Shown here: positions 9,229-19,290 of the stretch, in pieces
Numbering within the stretch: position 1 is the first letter of the stretch
Layout: each line of letters begins with the position of its first letter
Origin: CAVQMC01 sp963713505
GTDB lineage: Bacteria; Bacteroidota; Ignavibacteria; Ignavibacteriales; Ignavibacteriaceae
DNA length: 64,000 nucleotides
Direction: 5' to 3'
NCBI GenBank assembly: GCA_963713505.1
Contig: CAVQMC010000021.1
Location: 62,001 to 126,000, forward strand
Program-made: the position numbers and the translations under genes
The notes under the pieces: model-generated
Seen by the model: the letters and a program-made list of their open reading frames with translations, nothing else
The model's database searches: none
Told to the model about the DNA's origin: nothing

Positions 9229-12200
9229 ATGTCTGGTGTAAAATTTATTTTAAATTGTACAAAAAGATATAAGATCATTTTTCCATTAATCGCTTTTATC
9301 ACTTTTATTGTATCCGTTTTCTCATTACCTCAGACCAAAGATAATAAGCTTATCAAACCGGTATTTGAAAAAATTTCCACTAGACTCGGTTTACCCAATA
9401 CTACAATAACATGTATTTTCCAGGATCATCTGGGCTACTTATGGCTCGGAACAGAAAATGGTTTGGTAAAATATGATGGATATTCAATGAAAGTTTTTAA
9501 GCCACAGCCTGATGATTACAGCAGTATAAGCAATAGAGGTATTACAAAAATTTATGAAGATAAGAGTAATGTACTATGGATAGGAACTTTAGGTGGTTTA
9601 AATAAATTAAATCGCATTGATGAAACTTTTATTCGATATCATTATGCACCTTCCGATTCAAATACAATTAATAGTGACAGTATTCAATGTATTTACGAAG
9701 ATGAATCGGGAAAATTCTGGATAGGAACCGATGAAGGTTTAAATTTATTCAATCGTAAAGATAAAAGCTTTACAAGATATTATTTCATAATCGATGATTC
9801 TTTATCAACTAATAGTCAACAAATTGGTATAAACGCTATAACCAGTGACCCGTTATCCGGTAATCTATTTACAGGTACCGATAAAAATGGTTTGTGGAGA
9901 TTTGACACAGCAGAAAAAGTTTTTTCCAAAGTAAAAATTGATGAAAATCCTGAAACCGATGAAAAAATCGGCTGGATTCAATCGTTCTATAAATCAAAAA
10001 ACGGAAAACTCTGGATGATCTCAGATCATACTCTAACCAGTTTGGATTTACAGAAGGGAGAGTTTAAATCATATTACGAGTTTCCGAAAATGAGTAATAA
10101 TATATATGAAAGTCCGAGTTACACCCAGGGCAATGTTGTTGAAGATCAGAGAGGAATAATCTGGTTTGGGTTTGTTGATAATGAGGAGGGAGTATTTTAT
10201 TTTGACCAATCGACCGGAAATATTCAACACCATCAATTAATTCCCGGCAAATCAAAAACTGTGTATAATAATAGAATTTTTTCTCTTTTTGTAGACCATT
10301 CAGGTATCATTTGGGCAGGAACGTTAGACCGCGGACTCTGGAAGTTTGATAGAATGAAAAGCAATTTTCAAGTATTAAAACATAATGTAGAAGATCAAAA
10401 CAGCATAAGCAATTCAGAGGTGTATGACATAATTTCGGATCCTAGAGGATATATCTGGTTTGCAACTCACGATGCTTTAGATAAATATAACTCGAATGAA
10501 AATAAGTTTACTCATTATCTTAAAAATGATAGTTACATCATAAATAACCGTTACAGAATAGTACTCGATAAATCAGGATATATATGGATCGGAAGTTCCG
10601 GCGGACTTGCAAGATTCAATCCTGAAAACGAAACCATTCGGTTTTATGTAAATAATCCTAATAAATATCCGAATCTGATTAGAAAAAAAGTTTTCCGTTT
10701 GATTCAGGATCATCTGGGTTATTTATGGATAGCTACTATCTCCTCTGGGCTTTACAAATATGATATCCATAAAAATTTTATGATGCTGTATCGACATGAC
10801 CCAAATGATTCAACCAGTTTACGTGACAATCAAATAAGAAATCTTTATGAAGATCATAGCGGAACATTATGGGTAGGAACAAATTACAGCGGACTAAATA
10901 AATTTGATAGAAAAAATGAAACTTTTACTAACTATGGTTTTAACAGTCCGATGGCAGTACATGAAGATAAATACGGCAATTTTTGGGTTGTGGATTATTT
11001 TACCGGACTGAATTTGTTGGACCGATCCAAAAATAAAATTATAATAAACTATACTCAAAAAGATGGTTTGCCGCATTCTGAAATCAATCAAATTTTGGAG
11101 GATAAGTCAGGCAACCTGTGGCTTGGCACAATAGATGGATTATCTAAATTCAATATTAAAACGAAAATATTTAAAAATTATTTTATTGAAAACGGCTTAC
11201 CGGATAATTATTTCCTTTCGAGCAAACCTGCAGCAGCATCTGACGGAAAAATGTATCTGGGCACTAAAGAAGGAGTTTTGACTTTTTATCCCGACGATAT
11301 AAAAGACGATACAATTCCTCCACAAATTGTGTTAAGCAAGATTTCTCTAATCAATAAGCCCGGAGAAAAGTTAATTGAGAAAGGTTTTATTTCCGAGATT
11401 AAAGAACTAACAATCCCACATTATAAAAATGATCTCCGGTTTGATTTTGTAGCTTTGCATTTCAACAGACCTGAAAAAATCATGTACAAATATATGTTAG
11501 AAAATTATGATAAAAATTGGATTGAATCCGGAATTCAGAGAAATGCCGCATATACCAACCTTGAGCCCGGTGAATATATCTTTAGAGTTACAGCATCAAA
11601 CAGCGACGGGATATGGAATAAAGATGGAACTTTTATAAAAATTACAATAACATCTCCCTGGTGGAAAACTACATTTGCTTATTTTTTATATATCTCAATA
11701 ATTATGAGTATAATTTTTTTAGCATGGAGAATGCAGCTTAGAAGATTGAAGATAAAGCATGATTTTGCATTGCGAAATCTTGAAGCCGAAAAACTTCAAG
11801 AGCTGGATGAAATCAAAACTCATTTCTTTACAAATATTTCTCACGAGTTCAGAACTCCGTTAACATTAATTCTCGGTCCGGCAAAACAAATTTTTGATCA
11901 GACAAATGATGAATCCGTTAAAGAAAAAGCGGATATCATTAATCGCAGTGCAAAAAAATTAAACAGGCTTGCAAACCAATTGCTCGATATTTCCAGAATT
12001 GAAGCCGGAAAAATGAAACTAAAAACCAGCAGACTAAATCTAATAACTTTAATTCAGGATATAAATAATTCATTTCAGGCATTTGCTGAAAGGAAAAAGA
12101 TTTCTTTAAAATTCAATCCTCCACAGGAAGAAATTATCATTTACATTGACAAAGATAAATTTGATAAAATATTAAACAATATTTTATCTAATGCAATTAA

Positions 12201-12567
12201 ATTTACACCGCAGAATGGTTCGGTTGATGTTGAAGTCAGAACAGAATTTACTACAAATGGTTCCGGAAATGAAAAAGGTTTTGTTCATATTTCCGTATTA
12301 GATACCGGTATTGGGATTCCAACAGAACAACTCAATAAAATATTCGATAGATTCTATCAAGTAGATACTCACCTATCGAAAGAATACGAAGGTACCGGTG
12401 TCGGTTTATCACTTACCAAAGAATTGATAGAACTTCATAAAGGAAAAATTATCGTTGAAAGCAAAGAAGGCAAAGGATCGAAATTTACTATTTCACTGCC
12501 TCTTGGAAAAGAACATTTGCTGCCAGAAGAAATTGAAAATGAAGTCTTTAGAAAAAAGCTATTGTAA
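9229..12567 (+). CDS. hybrid two-component sensor, Reg_prop/Y_Y_Y/HisKA/HATPase portion
   Basis: ATG at 9229 is preferred over the GTG at 9196 because GAAAAAGGGG precedes it and a signal anchor follows. The periplasmic part holds a dozen or so Reg_prop repeats (W-L-G-T-x-x-G-L-x-x-Y/F type), then a Y_Y_Y domain (E-N-Y-D-K-N-W, Y-T-N-L-x-P-G-E-Y-x-F) and a transmembrane helix near residue 820. HisKA has S-H-E-F-R-T-P-L with the phospho-acceptor His at about residue 872. The HATPase has N-N-I-L-S-N-A-I-K, D-T-G-I-G-I-P and G-T-G-V-G-L-S. This is the HTCS architecture known for glycan sensing in Bacteroidota. The frame ends right after HATPase, and the receiver/AraC half lies downstream in another frame, so the protein is truncated relative to the family. 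Confidence 0.93.
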   Translation: MSGVKFILNCTKRYKIIFPLIAFITFIVSVFSLPQTKDNKLIKPVFEKISTRLGLPNTTITCIFQDHLGYLWLGTENGLVKYDGYSMKVFKPQPDDYSSISNRGITKIYEDKSNVLWIGTLGGLNKLNRIDETFIRYHYAPSDSNTINSDSIQCIYEDESGKFWIGTDEGLNLFNRKDKSFTRYYFIIDDSLSTNSQQIGINAITSDPLSGNLFTGTDKNGLWRFDTAEKVFSKVKIDENPETDEKIGWIQSFYKSKNGKLWMISDHTLTSLDLQKGEFKSYYEFPKMSNNIYESPSYTQGNVVEDQRGIIWFGFVDNEEGVFYFDQSTGNIQHHQLIPGKSKTVYNNRIFSLFVDHSGIIWAGTLDRGLWKFDRMKSNFQVLKHNVEDQNSISNSEVYDIISDPRGYIWFATHDALDKYNSNENKFTHYLKNDSYIINNRYRIVLDKSGYIWIGSSGGLARFNPENETIRFYVNNPNKYPNLIRKKVFRLIQDHLGYLWIATISSGLYKYDIHKNFMMLYRHDPNDSTSLRDNQIRNLYEDHSGTLWVGTNYSGLNKFDRKNETFTNYGFNSPMAVHEDKYGNFWVVDYFTGLNLLDRSKNKIIINYTQKDGLPHSEINQILEDKSGNLWLGTIDGLSKFNIKTKIFKNYFIENGLPDNYFLSSKPAAASDGKMYLGTKEGVLTFYPDDIKDDTIPPQIVLSKISLINKPGEKLIEKGFISEIKELTIPHYKNDLRFDFVALHFNRPEKIMYKYMLENYDKNWIESGIQRNAAYTNLEPGEYIFRVTASNSDGIWNKDGTFIKITITSPWWKTTFAYFLYISIIMSIIFLAWRMQLRRLKIKHDFALRNLEAEKLQELDEIKTHFFTNISHEFRTPLTLILGPAKQIFDQTNDESVKEKADIINRSAKKLNRLANQLLDISRIEAGKMKLKTSRLNLITLIQDINNSFQAFAERKKISLKFNPPQEEIIIYIDKDKFDKILNNILSNAIKFTPQNGSVDVEVRTEFTTNGSGNEKGFVHISVLDTGIGIPTEQLNKIFDRFYQVDTHLSKEYEGTGVGLSLTKELIELHKGKIIVESKEGKGSKFTISLPLGKEHLLPEEIENEVFRKKLL

Positions 12568-12610
12568 AAGATCAAAATGGATTTTTCTCCATTGATAACC
12601 AGTTTATTAG

Positions 12611-13444
12611 TTCAAAATAAAGATAATAAAATCGACGGCCAGGGAATTAAACGAAAAATCTGATAAACCTCTATTATTAATTGTAGAAGATAATCCCGAT
12701 GTGAGGAAATATATTATAGAAATATTGAATAATTATTACTAAATAATAGAAGCTGCGAATGGAGAAGAAGGATTATTAAAATCATTTGAAGAAATTCCCG
12801 ACCTTATAATCAGCGATATTATGATGCCGAAGATGAATGGAATTCAATTTTGCCGCAAAATAAAATTGGATTCAAGAACGTCTCATATTCCTGTAATATT
12901 GTTAACTGCCAAAGCTACACTCAAAGATAAAATAGAAGGCCTGGAAACCGGAGCCGATGACTATATAATGAAACCGTTTGAGGCATCGGAGTTGACAGTA
13001 AGAATTAAAAATTTAATTGAACAAAGAAAAAGACTTCATGAACATTTTAAAAATTATGGATTATTCAATATAGAAGCGAAACACCTAAACTCTATTGACC
13101 AAAAATTTTTGCAAAAAGCCTTGCAAATTATTAACGGACATATATCGGACGCCGGTTTTAATGTTGAAGAGTTTGCAAAAAGTTTAACGGTAAGCAGGTC
13201 ACTGCTATATAAAAAACTGGTAAGTCTTACAGGGGATTCTCCATTAGAGTTAATTAAAAGGATCCGCCTCAACAAAGCGGCAAAATTAATCGAACACAGC
13301 TCAGGGAATATTACGGAAATTTCTTTTGAATCAGGTTTCAATAATCCGTCATATTTTGCAGAATGCTTTAAAAATCAATTCGGAATTTCACCTACCCAAT
13401 ATCATAAAAATTATATAGATAAAATATCAAAATCGAATAATTAA
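12611..13444 (+). pseudogene. broken receiver plus AraC-type output half of the hybrid sensor
   Basis: From about 12611 the frame differs from that of the sensor. It encodes K-P-L-L-L-I-V-E-D-N-P-D-V, the start of a receiver domain, then hits an in-frame TAA at 12740-12742. It resumes in the same frame with S-D-I-M-M-P-K-M containing the phospho-acceptor Asp. The conserved L-L-T-A-K and K-P-F follow. The C-terminal 100 residues are an AraC helix-turn-helix ending E-S-G-F-N-N-P-S-Y-F-A-E-C-F-K and G-I-S-P-T-Q-Y. A protein from the ATG at 12821 would lack the first third of the receiver. At least one frame change and one stop separate it from the sensor, so the phosphorelay is probably non-functional unless these are sequence errors. 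Confidence 0.85.
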
Positions 13445-13555
13445 TCATTTGTTATAGATTTTTACCTTTCTGTTATAGAATAATTCATTCATAAAATCTA
13501 TTAATACTTAAGCAAATATTTCAATCTTTTTAACACTATTGTTTAAAAGTGTAAA

Positions 13556-13882
13556 ATGGAAGAAATAAATAATAATAGTGATGAAGTTATTCCAATTAAT
13601 TTTCACCTAAGCCAAAACTATCCGAATCCGTTTAATAATAAAACAATAATAAAGTACTGTGTAGCATATAAAACCAGGGTGCGGATTACGGTTTACAATT
13701 CTAATAATGAGATCGTAAAAATACTGGTGGATGAAGAAAAAGACGCAGGAACCTATGAAATAAGTTTTAATGCACAAATTTGTATTGCCGGCGAATCCCG
13801 GATTCTGCCTCAAGGCAATTATCATTATCAATTAGCAGCAGATAGATACAATTATGAAAAACAAATGATACTAAAATATTAG
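13556..13882 (+). pseudogene. orphan T9SS type A sorting domain
   Basis: These 108 residues are almost only a sorting domain: N-Y-P-N-P-F-N-N, R-I-T-V-Y-N, V-D-E-E-K-D-A-G-T-Y, and a final E-K-Q-M-I-L-K-Y. There is no signal peptide, no cargo domain and no good ribosome-binding site before the ATG, so the protein could not be exported as it stands. It is best read as the surviving 3' end of a T9SS cargo gene whose body was deleted. A donor of sorting domains by recombination is a speculative alternative. Confidence 0.7.
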
Positions 13883-13964
13883 TAATTGAATGAAATTTTT
13901 TTACAAATTTCTCTAAAAAGTTCACTTAATAAATAAATTAACAAATAATTATAGGGGTACTAAA

Positions 13965-15602
13965 ATGAAGACTTTATTTTCAATTATGTTTTTCTTTTGC
14001 TTGCTCTCAACAACTCTTTTCGCTCAGCTATGGGAATTGCAGACTTCAAACATTCCAGCAAATGCCAGTGCTTTAAGGTTTTACCCTGTAGATGATAATA
14101 TTTGTTGGGCAATCTATACAACTTCATTTTTCGGTTCCGGGGAATATATAAATGGATATTTGCGAACAACAAACGGCGGTACTACCTGGGAAAATGATAC
14201 TATCCCGGGAACAGTAAATGGCTCGCCATGGTTCATATTTGCTTTTGATGCTGATACTGCATATGCAGCAATTGAAAGTTGGGCAGATTGGGGAATGCAG
14301 GGAATTTACAAAACTACCGACGGCGGTGCTACATGGGTAAAAAATCCAACACTCTATGCAAACTCGGGTTATGGTCCTGCTTATATTCACTTCTTTGATG
14401 CAGATAATGGTGTGGTAGTTGGAGAGAGGGATCCTAATACATTACGTTTAGAAATTTATACTACAACAAACGGTGGTGCTGATTGGGAAAGAGTTCCGGA
14501 TGCTAATATTCCGCCGAATGATATGCCGGAATTAATGGATCCCGTAGAAGTATCTGAAATTGGTGACTATTTATGGATACCGACAATTTCAGCGTCAGGC
14601 CCTAGATTTTATAAAACAACGGATAAAGGTCACAGCTGGAGTATCATTACCGTAACTAATACAAATAATAATCATGAAATGTTTCCTGCATTTAAAGATG
14701 AGCTTAATGGTATGCGGGTCTTCTGGAATTGGGTACAAGTTTATGCGGTGCTTGAAAAAACTACTGACGGAGGAGAGACGTGGACAGAAATTCAAGGTCC
14801 TTACGGCGATTGCATTCCTTTAAATGTCTGTTATATACCTGGAACTTCAGATGGATACGTAATAACAGGTGATGTCAATGTTAACGGTTATGCTGGTGGC
14901 TCAGCTTATACTTTAGACGGAGGCAATACATGGACAAATTTAGATGATGGTAACTATTGCTATACGGTTTTTAATTCTGCAAATGTAGGATGGGCAACAT
15001 GCTTTACAACTCCAAATTTTTATAAATATGTTGGTCCGCCTTTGCCGGTAGAATTAACTTCTTTCACTGCATCCATTAATAAAAATAATGTTAAACTTTT
15101 ATGGAAAACATCTTCAGAAACTAACAACCATGGTTTTGACATCGAAAGAAAAACCAATTCAGGTGAATTTGAACAAATTGGTTTTGTTAAAGGACATGGA
15201 ACTTCATCAGAAATCAACAATTATAGTTTTACTGATAAAAATTTAGAAGCAGGGAATTATACTTATAGGTTAAAACAGATTGATTACGATGGTACATTTA
15301 CTTATTCAGAAGAGATTACTTCAGAAATACAATCGATTTATTCATATTTTTTAGATCAAAACTATCCGAATCCATTCAATCCATCAACAACTATCAAATA
15401 CGGCATAAAATCGAAAAGTAATGTTAATATAACTCTTTATAATTCAATAGGACAAATAGTTAAAGTTGTTCTAAATGAAGTAAAAGAACCCGGTAATTAT
15501 ACATTGGATTTAAATGCTTCTCAGCTGCCGAGCGGAGTATATATTTATAGAATCCATACAGATAATTTTACGGCAAGCAAGAAAATGATTTTGATGAAGT
15601 AA
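13965..15602 (+). CDS. secreted Asp-box protein with T9SS sorting domain
   Basis: This 545-residue protein starts at an ATG preceded by ATAGGGGT. A signal peptide occupies residues 1-20 (cleavage after F-A-Q). Six Asp-box-like motifs (R-T-T-N-G-G-T-T-W, K-T-T-D-G-G-A-T-W and similar) span residues 60-330, consistent with a single photosystem-stability/sialidase-like propeller. A fibronectin-like region beginning L-P-V-E-L-T-S-F and a sorting domain with N-Y-P-N-P-F-N-P-S and final K-K-M-I-L-M-K follow. It has the same domain order as the larger protein at 5.0 kb, including a very similar terminator, so the two are probably distant paralogues. The role is likely surface binding; no enzyme residues are seen. 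Confidence 0.92.
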   Translation: MKTLFSIMFFFCLLSTTLFAQLWELQTSNIPANASALRFYPVDDNICWAIYTTSFFGSGEYINGYLRTTNGGTTWENDTIPGTVNGSPWFIFAFDADTAYAAIESWADWGMQGIYKTTDGGATWVKNPTLYANSGYGPAYIHFFDADNGVVVGERDPNTLRLEIYTTTNGGADWERVPDANIPPNDMPELMDPVEVSEIGDYLWIPTISASGPRFYKTTDKGHSWSIITVTNTNNNHEMFPAFKDELNGMRVFWNWVQVYAVLEKTTDGGETWTEIQGPYGDCIPLNVCYIPGTSDGYVITGDVNVNGYAGGSAYTLDGGNTWTNLDDGNYCYTVFNSANVGWATCFTTPNFYKYVGPPLPVELTSFTASINKNNVKLLWKTSSETNNHGFDIERKTNSGEFEQIGFVKGHGTSSEINNYSFTDKNLEAGNYTYRLKQIDYDGTFTYSEEITSEIQSIYSYFLDQNYPNPFNPSTTIKYGIKSKSNVNITLYNSIGQIVKVVLNEVKEPGNYTLDLNASQLPSGVYIYRIHTDNFTASKKMILMK

Positions 15603-15636
15603 AAATTAAAAACATAATATAAAAAGAATCTTGAAA

Positions 15637-15669
15637 CAAAAAGGCTGCAGCTTGTCTGCAGCTTTTTTG
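15637..15669 (+). terminator. intrinsic terminator
   Basis: GCTGCAG and CTGCAGC pair around CTTGT, flanked by A and T runs, 35 bases after the stop codon. The core is nearly identical to the terminator at 7399-7429. Confidence 0.88.
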
Positions 15670-15787
15670 TACATTAACTATAAAGATATTTTATTACTTA
15701 TTTATTTCGATTAATAAATAAATTTGTATTGATTAATCAATAAGAGTTTTTTAAATAAAAATAGATTACAATTATTTAACGTTAAAT

Positions 15788-16633
15788 ATGAAACATTCGA
15801 CTCCTGATAATACAGCAGTAAGAACAGCTTTATGGAGAGCTTTGCATCTTCAAATTGATCAACAACCTTATATTATTGAAGATGAAATTGGATTAAAACT
15901 AGCTGCACCTGATAATGATTGGAAAGAGCGTCCGGATATGCATCCGGAATTTACAAAACGTCTGCGGGCATCCATTTTGGCCCGTGCAAGGTTTGTTGAG
16001 GATTTAATAATAGAATACAGCAAACAGGGTATAAGTCAATATGTTATTCTTGGAGCGGGCCTTGATACGTTTGCACAGCGCAGACCGGAATCTGCTTCTA
16101 AACTTCAGATATTCGAAATTGATCAACCGGAAACTCAAAATTGGAAACAGCGGCGATTAGTGGAACTCGGTTTTAAAATTCCTAAATGGCTGCATTTTGT
16201 TTCTGTAAACTTTGAAATCGATTCGTGGTGGGAAAAGTTATTAAAATCCGGTTTTGATATTACCAAACCTGCATTTATATCTTGCACGGGAGTTACTCTG
16301 TATCTTACTAAAAAAACAATTTTTTCTATGCTTAATCAAATTTCAGTACTCGCTTCAGGGTCAAAACTAGCAATTGCATTTTATTTGCCGCTGGAACTTT
16401 TAGATGAAGAGGATAAAAAATTACAGCTTATTGCAGAGAAAGGTGCAAGCGAAGTTGGAACCCCAATGATAAGTTTTTTTACACCGGCAGAAATATTAAA
16501 AATGGCACATAAAGCCGATTTAAAGAATATAGAAACAATATCATCAAAAGATCTAACGGAAAAGTATTTTAAAAACAGAACTGACAATTTTTGTCCTGCA
16601 AGCGGGGAAGAATTTTTAATAGCTTCAACGTAA
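15788..16633 (+). CDS. class I SAM-dependent methyltransferase, LCMT/PPM1-like family
   Basis: This 281-residue protein has the leucine carboxyl methyltransferase (TIGR00027/LCM) pattern. It has an N-terminal T-A-x-x-T-A-L-W-R-A segment and an R-A-R-x-V-E-D element. The SAM-binding motif I is Y-V-I-L-G-A-G-L-D-T-F-A-Q-R at about residue 86. It is followed by the acidic I-F-E-I-D-Q-P ribose-binding strand, and later C-T-G-V-T-L-Y-L-T. Bacterial members methylate carboxyl groups of small molecules or unknown targets; the substrate here cannot be told. No signal peptide, normal length, intact. It stands alone between two terminator-bounded genes. Confidence 0.9.
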   Translation: MKHSTPDNTAVRTALWRALHLQIDQQPYIIEDEIGLKLAAPDNDWKERPDMHPEFTKRLRASILARARFVEDLIIEYSKQGISQYVILGAGLDTFAQRRPESASKLQIFEIDQPETQNWKQRRLVELGFKIPKWLHFVSVNFEIDSWWEKLLKSGFDITKPAFISCTGVTLYLTKKTIFSMLNQISVLASGSKLAIAFYLPLELLDEEDKKLQLIAEKGASEVGTPMISFFTPAEILKMAHKADLKNIETISSKDLTEKYFKNRTDNFCPASGEEFLIAST

Positions 16634-16881
16634 TTGTTAATTTTATAAGTATATTAAACAACACAAATTTTTGCGGAAAAGTAATCATTTGAAAAATATA
16701 TTTGAGATGTGGTTTAAAAAGCTTAACTTTAACATCGTGATTTTTAAAAGTATGCCTTCACAAAATAATTTCCTTTCTGATAGCAATTTTTAATAAATCT
16801 TAATTTTACAAACTTACTTCTAAAGCTTTGCCGAATTTTATGTAGTAAAAGCTTTAACAAGTAAATAATATAGAAAGTAAT

Positions 16882-18189
16882 ATGTCATTCAAAAATTTAA
16901 ATTTAATTGAACCTATTCAAGCAGCTCTTGCTAATGAAGGTTATACAGAACCGACACCGATTCAACAACAAGCGATTCCGATGATTCTTAATGGAAAAGA
17001 TATCTTGGGTTCAGCTCAAACAGGTACAGGAAAAACGGCAGCATTTGCACTTCCTATTTTACAAATATTAAATGAAAGCAAAGAACCTGTTAAACCGAAT
17101 ATTAAACGTTCAAAACAGCGCCGGCAGAAAAAAATAAAATCTTTGATACTTACTCCAACCAGGGAATTAGCTTTACAGGTGAGTGAAAGTTTTAACATTT
17201 ACGGTAAGAATACCGGATTAAACAATACTGTAGTTTACGGCGGTGTTTCACAGAGAATTCAAACGGATAATTTAAAAAAGGGAATTGATATACTTGTTGC
17301 AACTCCGGGCAGACTGCTTGATCTTGTAAATCAAAAATTTATTGATCTTTCTTTCATTAAAATACTTGTGCTGGATGAAGCAGACAGAATGCTTGATATG
17401 GGTTTTATACATGATATCAAAAAAATAATTGAAAAAATTCCTGCAAAAAGACAAACCCTGTTTTTCTCTGCAACAATGCCTAAAGAAATAGTAAAGCTTT
17501 CAAAAACTATTTTAACCGATCCGGTGAAAATCGATATTGCACCCGAAACAAAAACCGTTGAAGTTATCAAACAATCAGTTTATTTTGTTTCAAAGCCTAA
17601 TAAAAAGAATTTGCTTATTCATATTTTGAAAAATGAAAACGTAGCATCTGCATTGGTTTTTACAAGAACAAAACGAGGCGCAGATACAATAACTAAATTC
17701 TTAAATGATTCAAAAATACATTCGGATGCAATTCACGGTAATAAATCGCAGCATGCAAGACAAAGAGCACTTAATAATTTTAAATTGAAACGCACTAGAG
17801 TACTCGTCGCAACCGATATTGCGGCACGCGGAATTGATATTGACAAATTATCTCATGTTTTTAATTATGATATACCGGACTTCTCTGAAACCTATATTCA
17901 TAGAATCGGAAGGACGGGCAGAGCCGGTTTAGGCGGAACAGCTATTTCTTTTTGCGACCAAGAAGAAAGATATTATCTTAGAGAAATTAACAAACTTATA
18001 AAAACGCCAATTCCTGTTATAGATGATCATCCTTTTAATACTAACGAAAGTGATAATATTAATTTTGAAATTCCAGTTAAGAATTTCAGATCATCTAAAA
18101 AACGCAATTCGTTCCGCAAACCTAAAAACATCCAAAATAAATGGATGCGAAAATCAAGAAGTAAAAAATCTAAAAATATTGTTAAATAA
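16882..18189 (+). CDS. rhlE: DEAD-box ATP-dependent RNA helicase, RhlE-like
   Basis: This 435-residue protein carries the full motif set. The Q motif region is E-P-T-P-I-Q-Q-Q-A-I-P, followed by Walker A A-Q-T-G-T-G-K-T and P-T-R-E-L-A. Next come T-P-G-R-L, D-E-A-D, S-A-T, A-R-G-I-D-I and H-R-I-G-R-T-G-R-A-G. A short basic tail rich in K, R and S (about residues 395-435) fits the RNA-binding extension of RhlE-type helicases, which remodel ribosomal or cold-stressed RNA. The assignment to RhlE rather than another DEAD subfamily rests on length and overall layout. The gene is intact, which helps as a reference against the frame-broken genes in this window. Confidence 0.92.
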   Translation: MSFKNLNLIEPIQAALANEGYTEPTPIQQQAIPMILNGKDILGSAQTGTGKTAAFALPILQILNESKEPVKPNIKRSKQRRQKKIKSLILTPTRELALQVSESFNIYGKNTGLNNTVVYGGVSQRIQTDNLKKGIDILVATPGRLLDLVNQKFIDLSFIKILVLDEADRMLDMGFIHDIKKIIEKIPAKRQTLFFSATMPKEIVKLSKTILTDPVKIDIAPETKTVEVIKQSVYFVSKPNKKNLLIHILKNENVASALVFTRTKRGADTITKFLNDSKIHSDAIHGNKSQHARQRALNNFKLKRTRVLVATDIAARGIDIDKLSHVFNYDIPDFSETYIHRIGRTGRAGLGGTAISFCDQEERYYLREINKLIKTPIPVIDDHPFNTNESDNINFEIPVKNFRSSKKRNSFRKPKNIQNKWMRKSRSKKSKNIVK

Positions 18190-18494
18190 TAATAAGTAGA
18201 GATTGATATCTAAAGTTTTTTAAAATTACAGTTACTTACTATATTAATTTCTATTTATTGTTTAATTGCAATCTAATATAATTGCTTTTCTTATTAATCT
18301 ATACATGCAATTAATTATTTTAATTACACATAATATTTTTAATTAATAATTCCTATATTAGCTCCTCGCAAATCAAATACTATTATCCTGTTTAAAATGA
18401 AAACCCGTGGAAATGATTTTATTTCATTTTCTCCGGGATGTATCTATTCATTCGTTAAAATCAATTTAAATTATTAATAATTGAAAGGAACGTA
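18190..18494. other. intergenic region with a weak hairpin
   Basis: No gene was seen. Around 18404-18437, CCCGTGGAAATGA can pair with TCATTTTCTCCGGG with one bulge. There is no T run, so it is not an obvious terminator and may be part of the leader of the gene at 18495. A GAAAGGA ribosome-binding-like run lies at 18482. Confidence 0.35.
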
Positions 18495-19166
18495 ATGGTG
18501 AGCTATACTCTAAACAAAGTAAACGATTTTAAAAATCATATCTCAAATAGAAATGAAATGATTGAAGTTATTTCGAAAATTTTTCGTATAAAACAAGGTT
18601 TATTAATGTTTTATCTTTTATTAACCTGCAATGTGATGGCTCAAGAAAGCGAAACATTTTCATCATCACGTTCCGAAACCTCAGGCAGTCAATTCAGCAA
18701 TTCAATAAATATGTGTCCGATTAGTGTAGCATTCGGTTTATACTCAACCAATTTTGAACATTTATTCGGGCAAACACACGGAATTGTCGGGCGGTTTGAT
18801 TATGAAGCTATATCAGATTCTTATTCAGACAATCCGATTAAAGTAAGCGGTTATGGGTTTATACTTAATTACCGTTATCATTTTTCTCATTCAATGGAAT
18901 CAATTTATATCGGATCTTATGTGCGTTATAGAATTTACGACGGAAACGGTACTGCCGGTTCAACAAATTTTAATTTTAAAATAAAAGAGGCAACCATAGG
19001 TTTAAATGCCGGTAAACGATGGGTTTGGGAGAATGGTTTCAATATTACTTTTTCTCTTGGTTACGGAATTTCAACAAATAAAAGAGAAACAAGTCCAAAT
19101 ATTTCATCAGTTGAAAAAACTATTAATCCTTTAAAGATGAATATGCTTTTATCGGTCCGTTTCTAG
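18495..19166 (+). CDS. putative outer-membrane beta-barrel protein
   Basis: This is a 223-residue protein. A long N-terminal region leads into a hydrophobic signal (G-L-L-M-F-Y-L-L-L-T-C-N-V-M-A-Q, ending near residue 49). A shorter start at an internal ATG near residue 36 would give a more typical signal peptide. The mature part alternates aromatic and hydrophobic residues in amphipathic strands, with repeated Y-G-F-I-L-N-Y-R-Y and I-G-S-Y-V-R-Y-R-I patterns. It ends L-L-S-V-R-F, a C-terminal Phe as in barrel proteins. It looks like an 8-strand DUF3575/OmpA-like barrel of unknown function. Confidence 0.65.
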   Translation: MVSYTLNKVNDFKNHISNRNEMIEVISKIFRIKQGLLMFYLLLTCNVMAQESETFSSSRSETSGSQFSNSINMCPISVAFGLYSTNFEHLFGQTHGIVGRFDYEAISDSYSDNPIKVSGYGFILNYRYHFSHSMESIYIGSYVRYRIYDGNGTAGSTNFNFKIKEATIGLNAGKRWVWENGFNITFSLGYGISTNKRETSPNISSVEKTINPLKMNMLLSVRF

Positions 19167-19237
19167 GTGAATTATCAATAGGATATGCTTTTTAATTGAT
19201 TAGAAGTATTATTATTAAATTACTTAATATGGTAAAA

Positions 19238-19276
19238 AGATATAAAGCAGTCTAATTATGACTGCTTTATATTTTG
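19238..19276. terminator. bidirectional terminator between convergent genes
   Basis: ATATAAAGCAGTC (19240-19252) and GACTGCTTTATAT (19260-19272) form a perfect 13-bp stem with a 7-base loop, flanked by A-rich and T-rich sequence. It separates the barrel gene (+) from the lipoprotein gene (-) and can serve both. Confidence 0.88.
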
Positions 19277-19290
19277 ATAATTTATACTTT

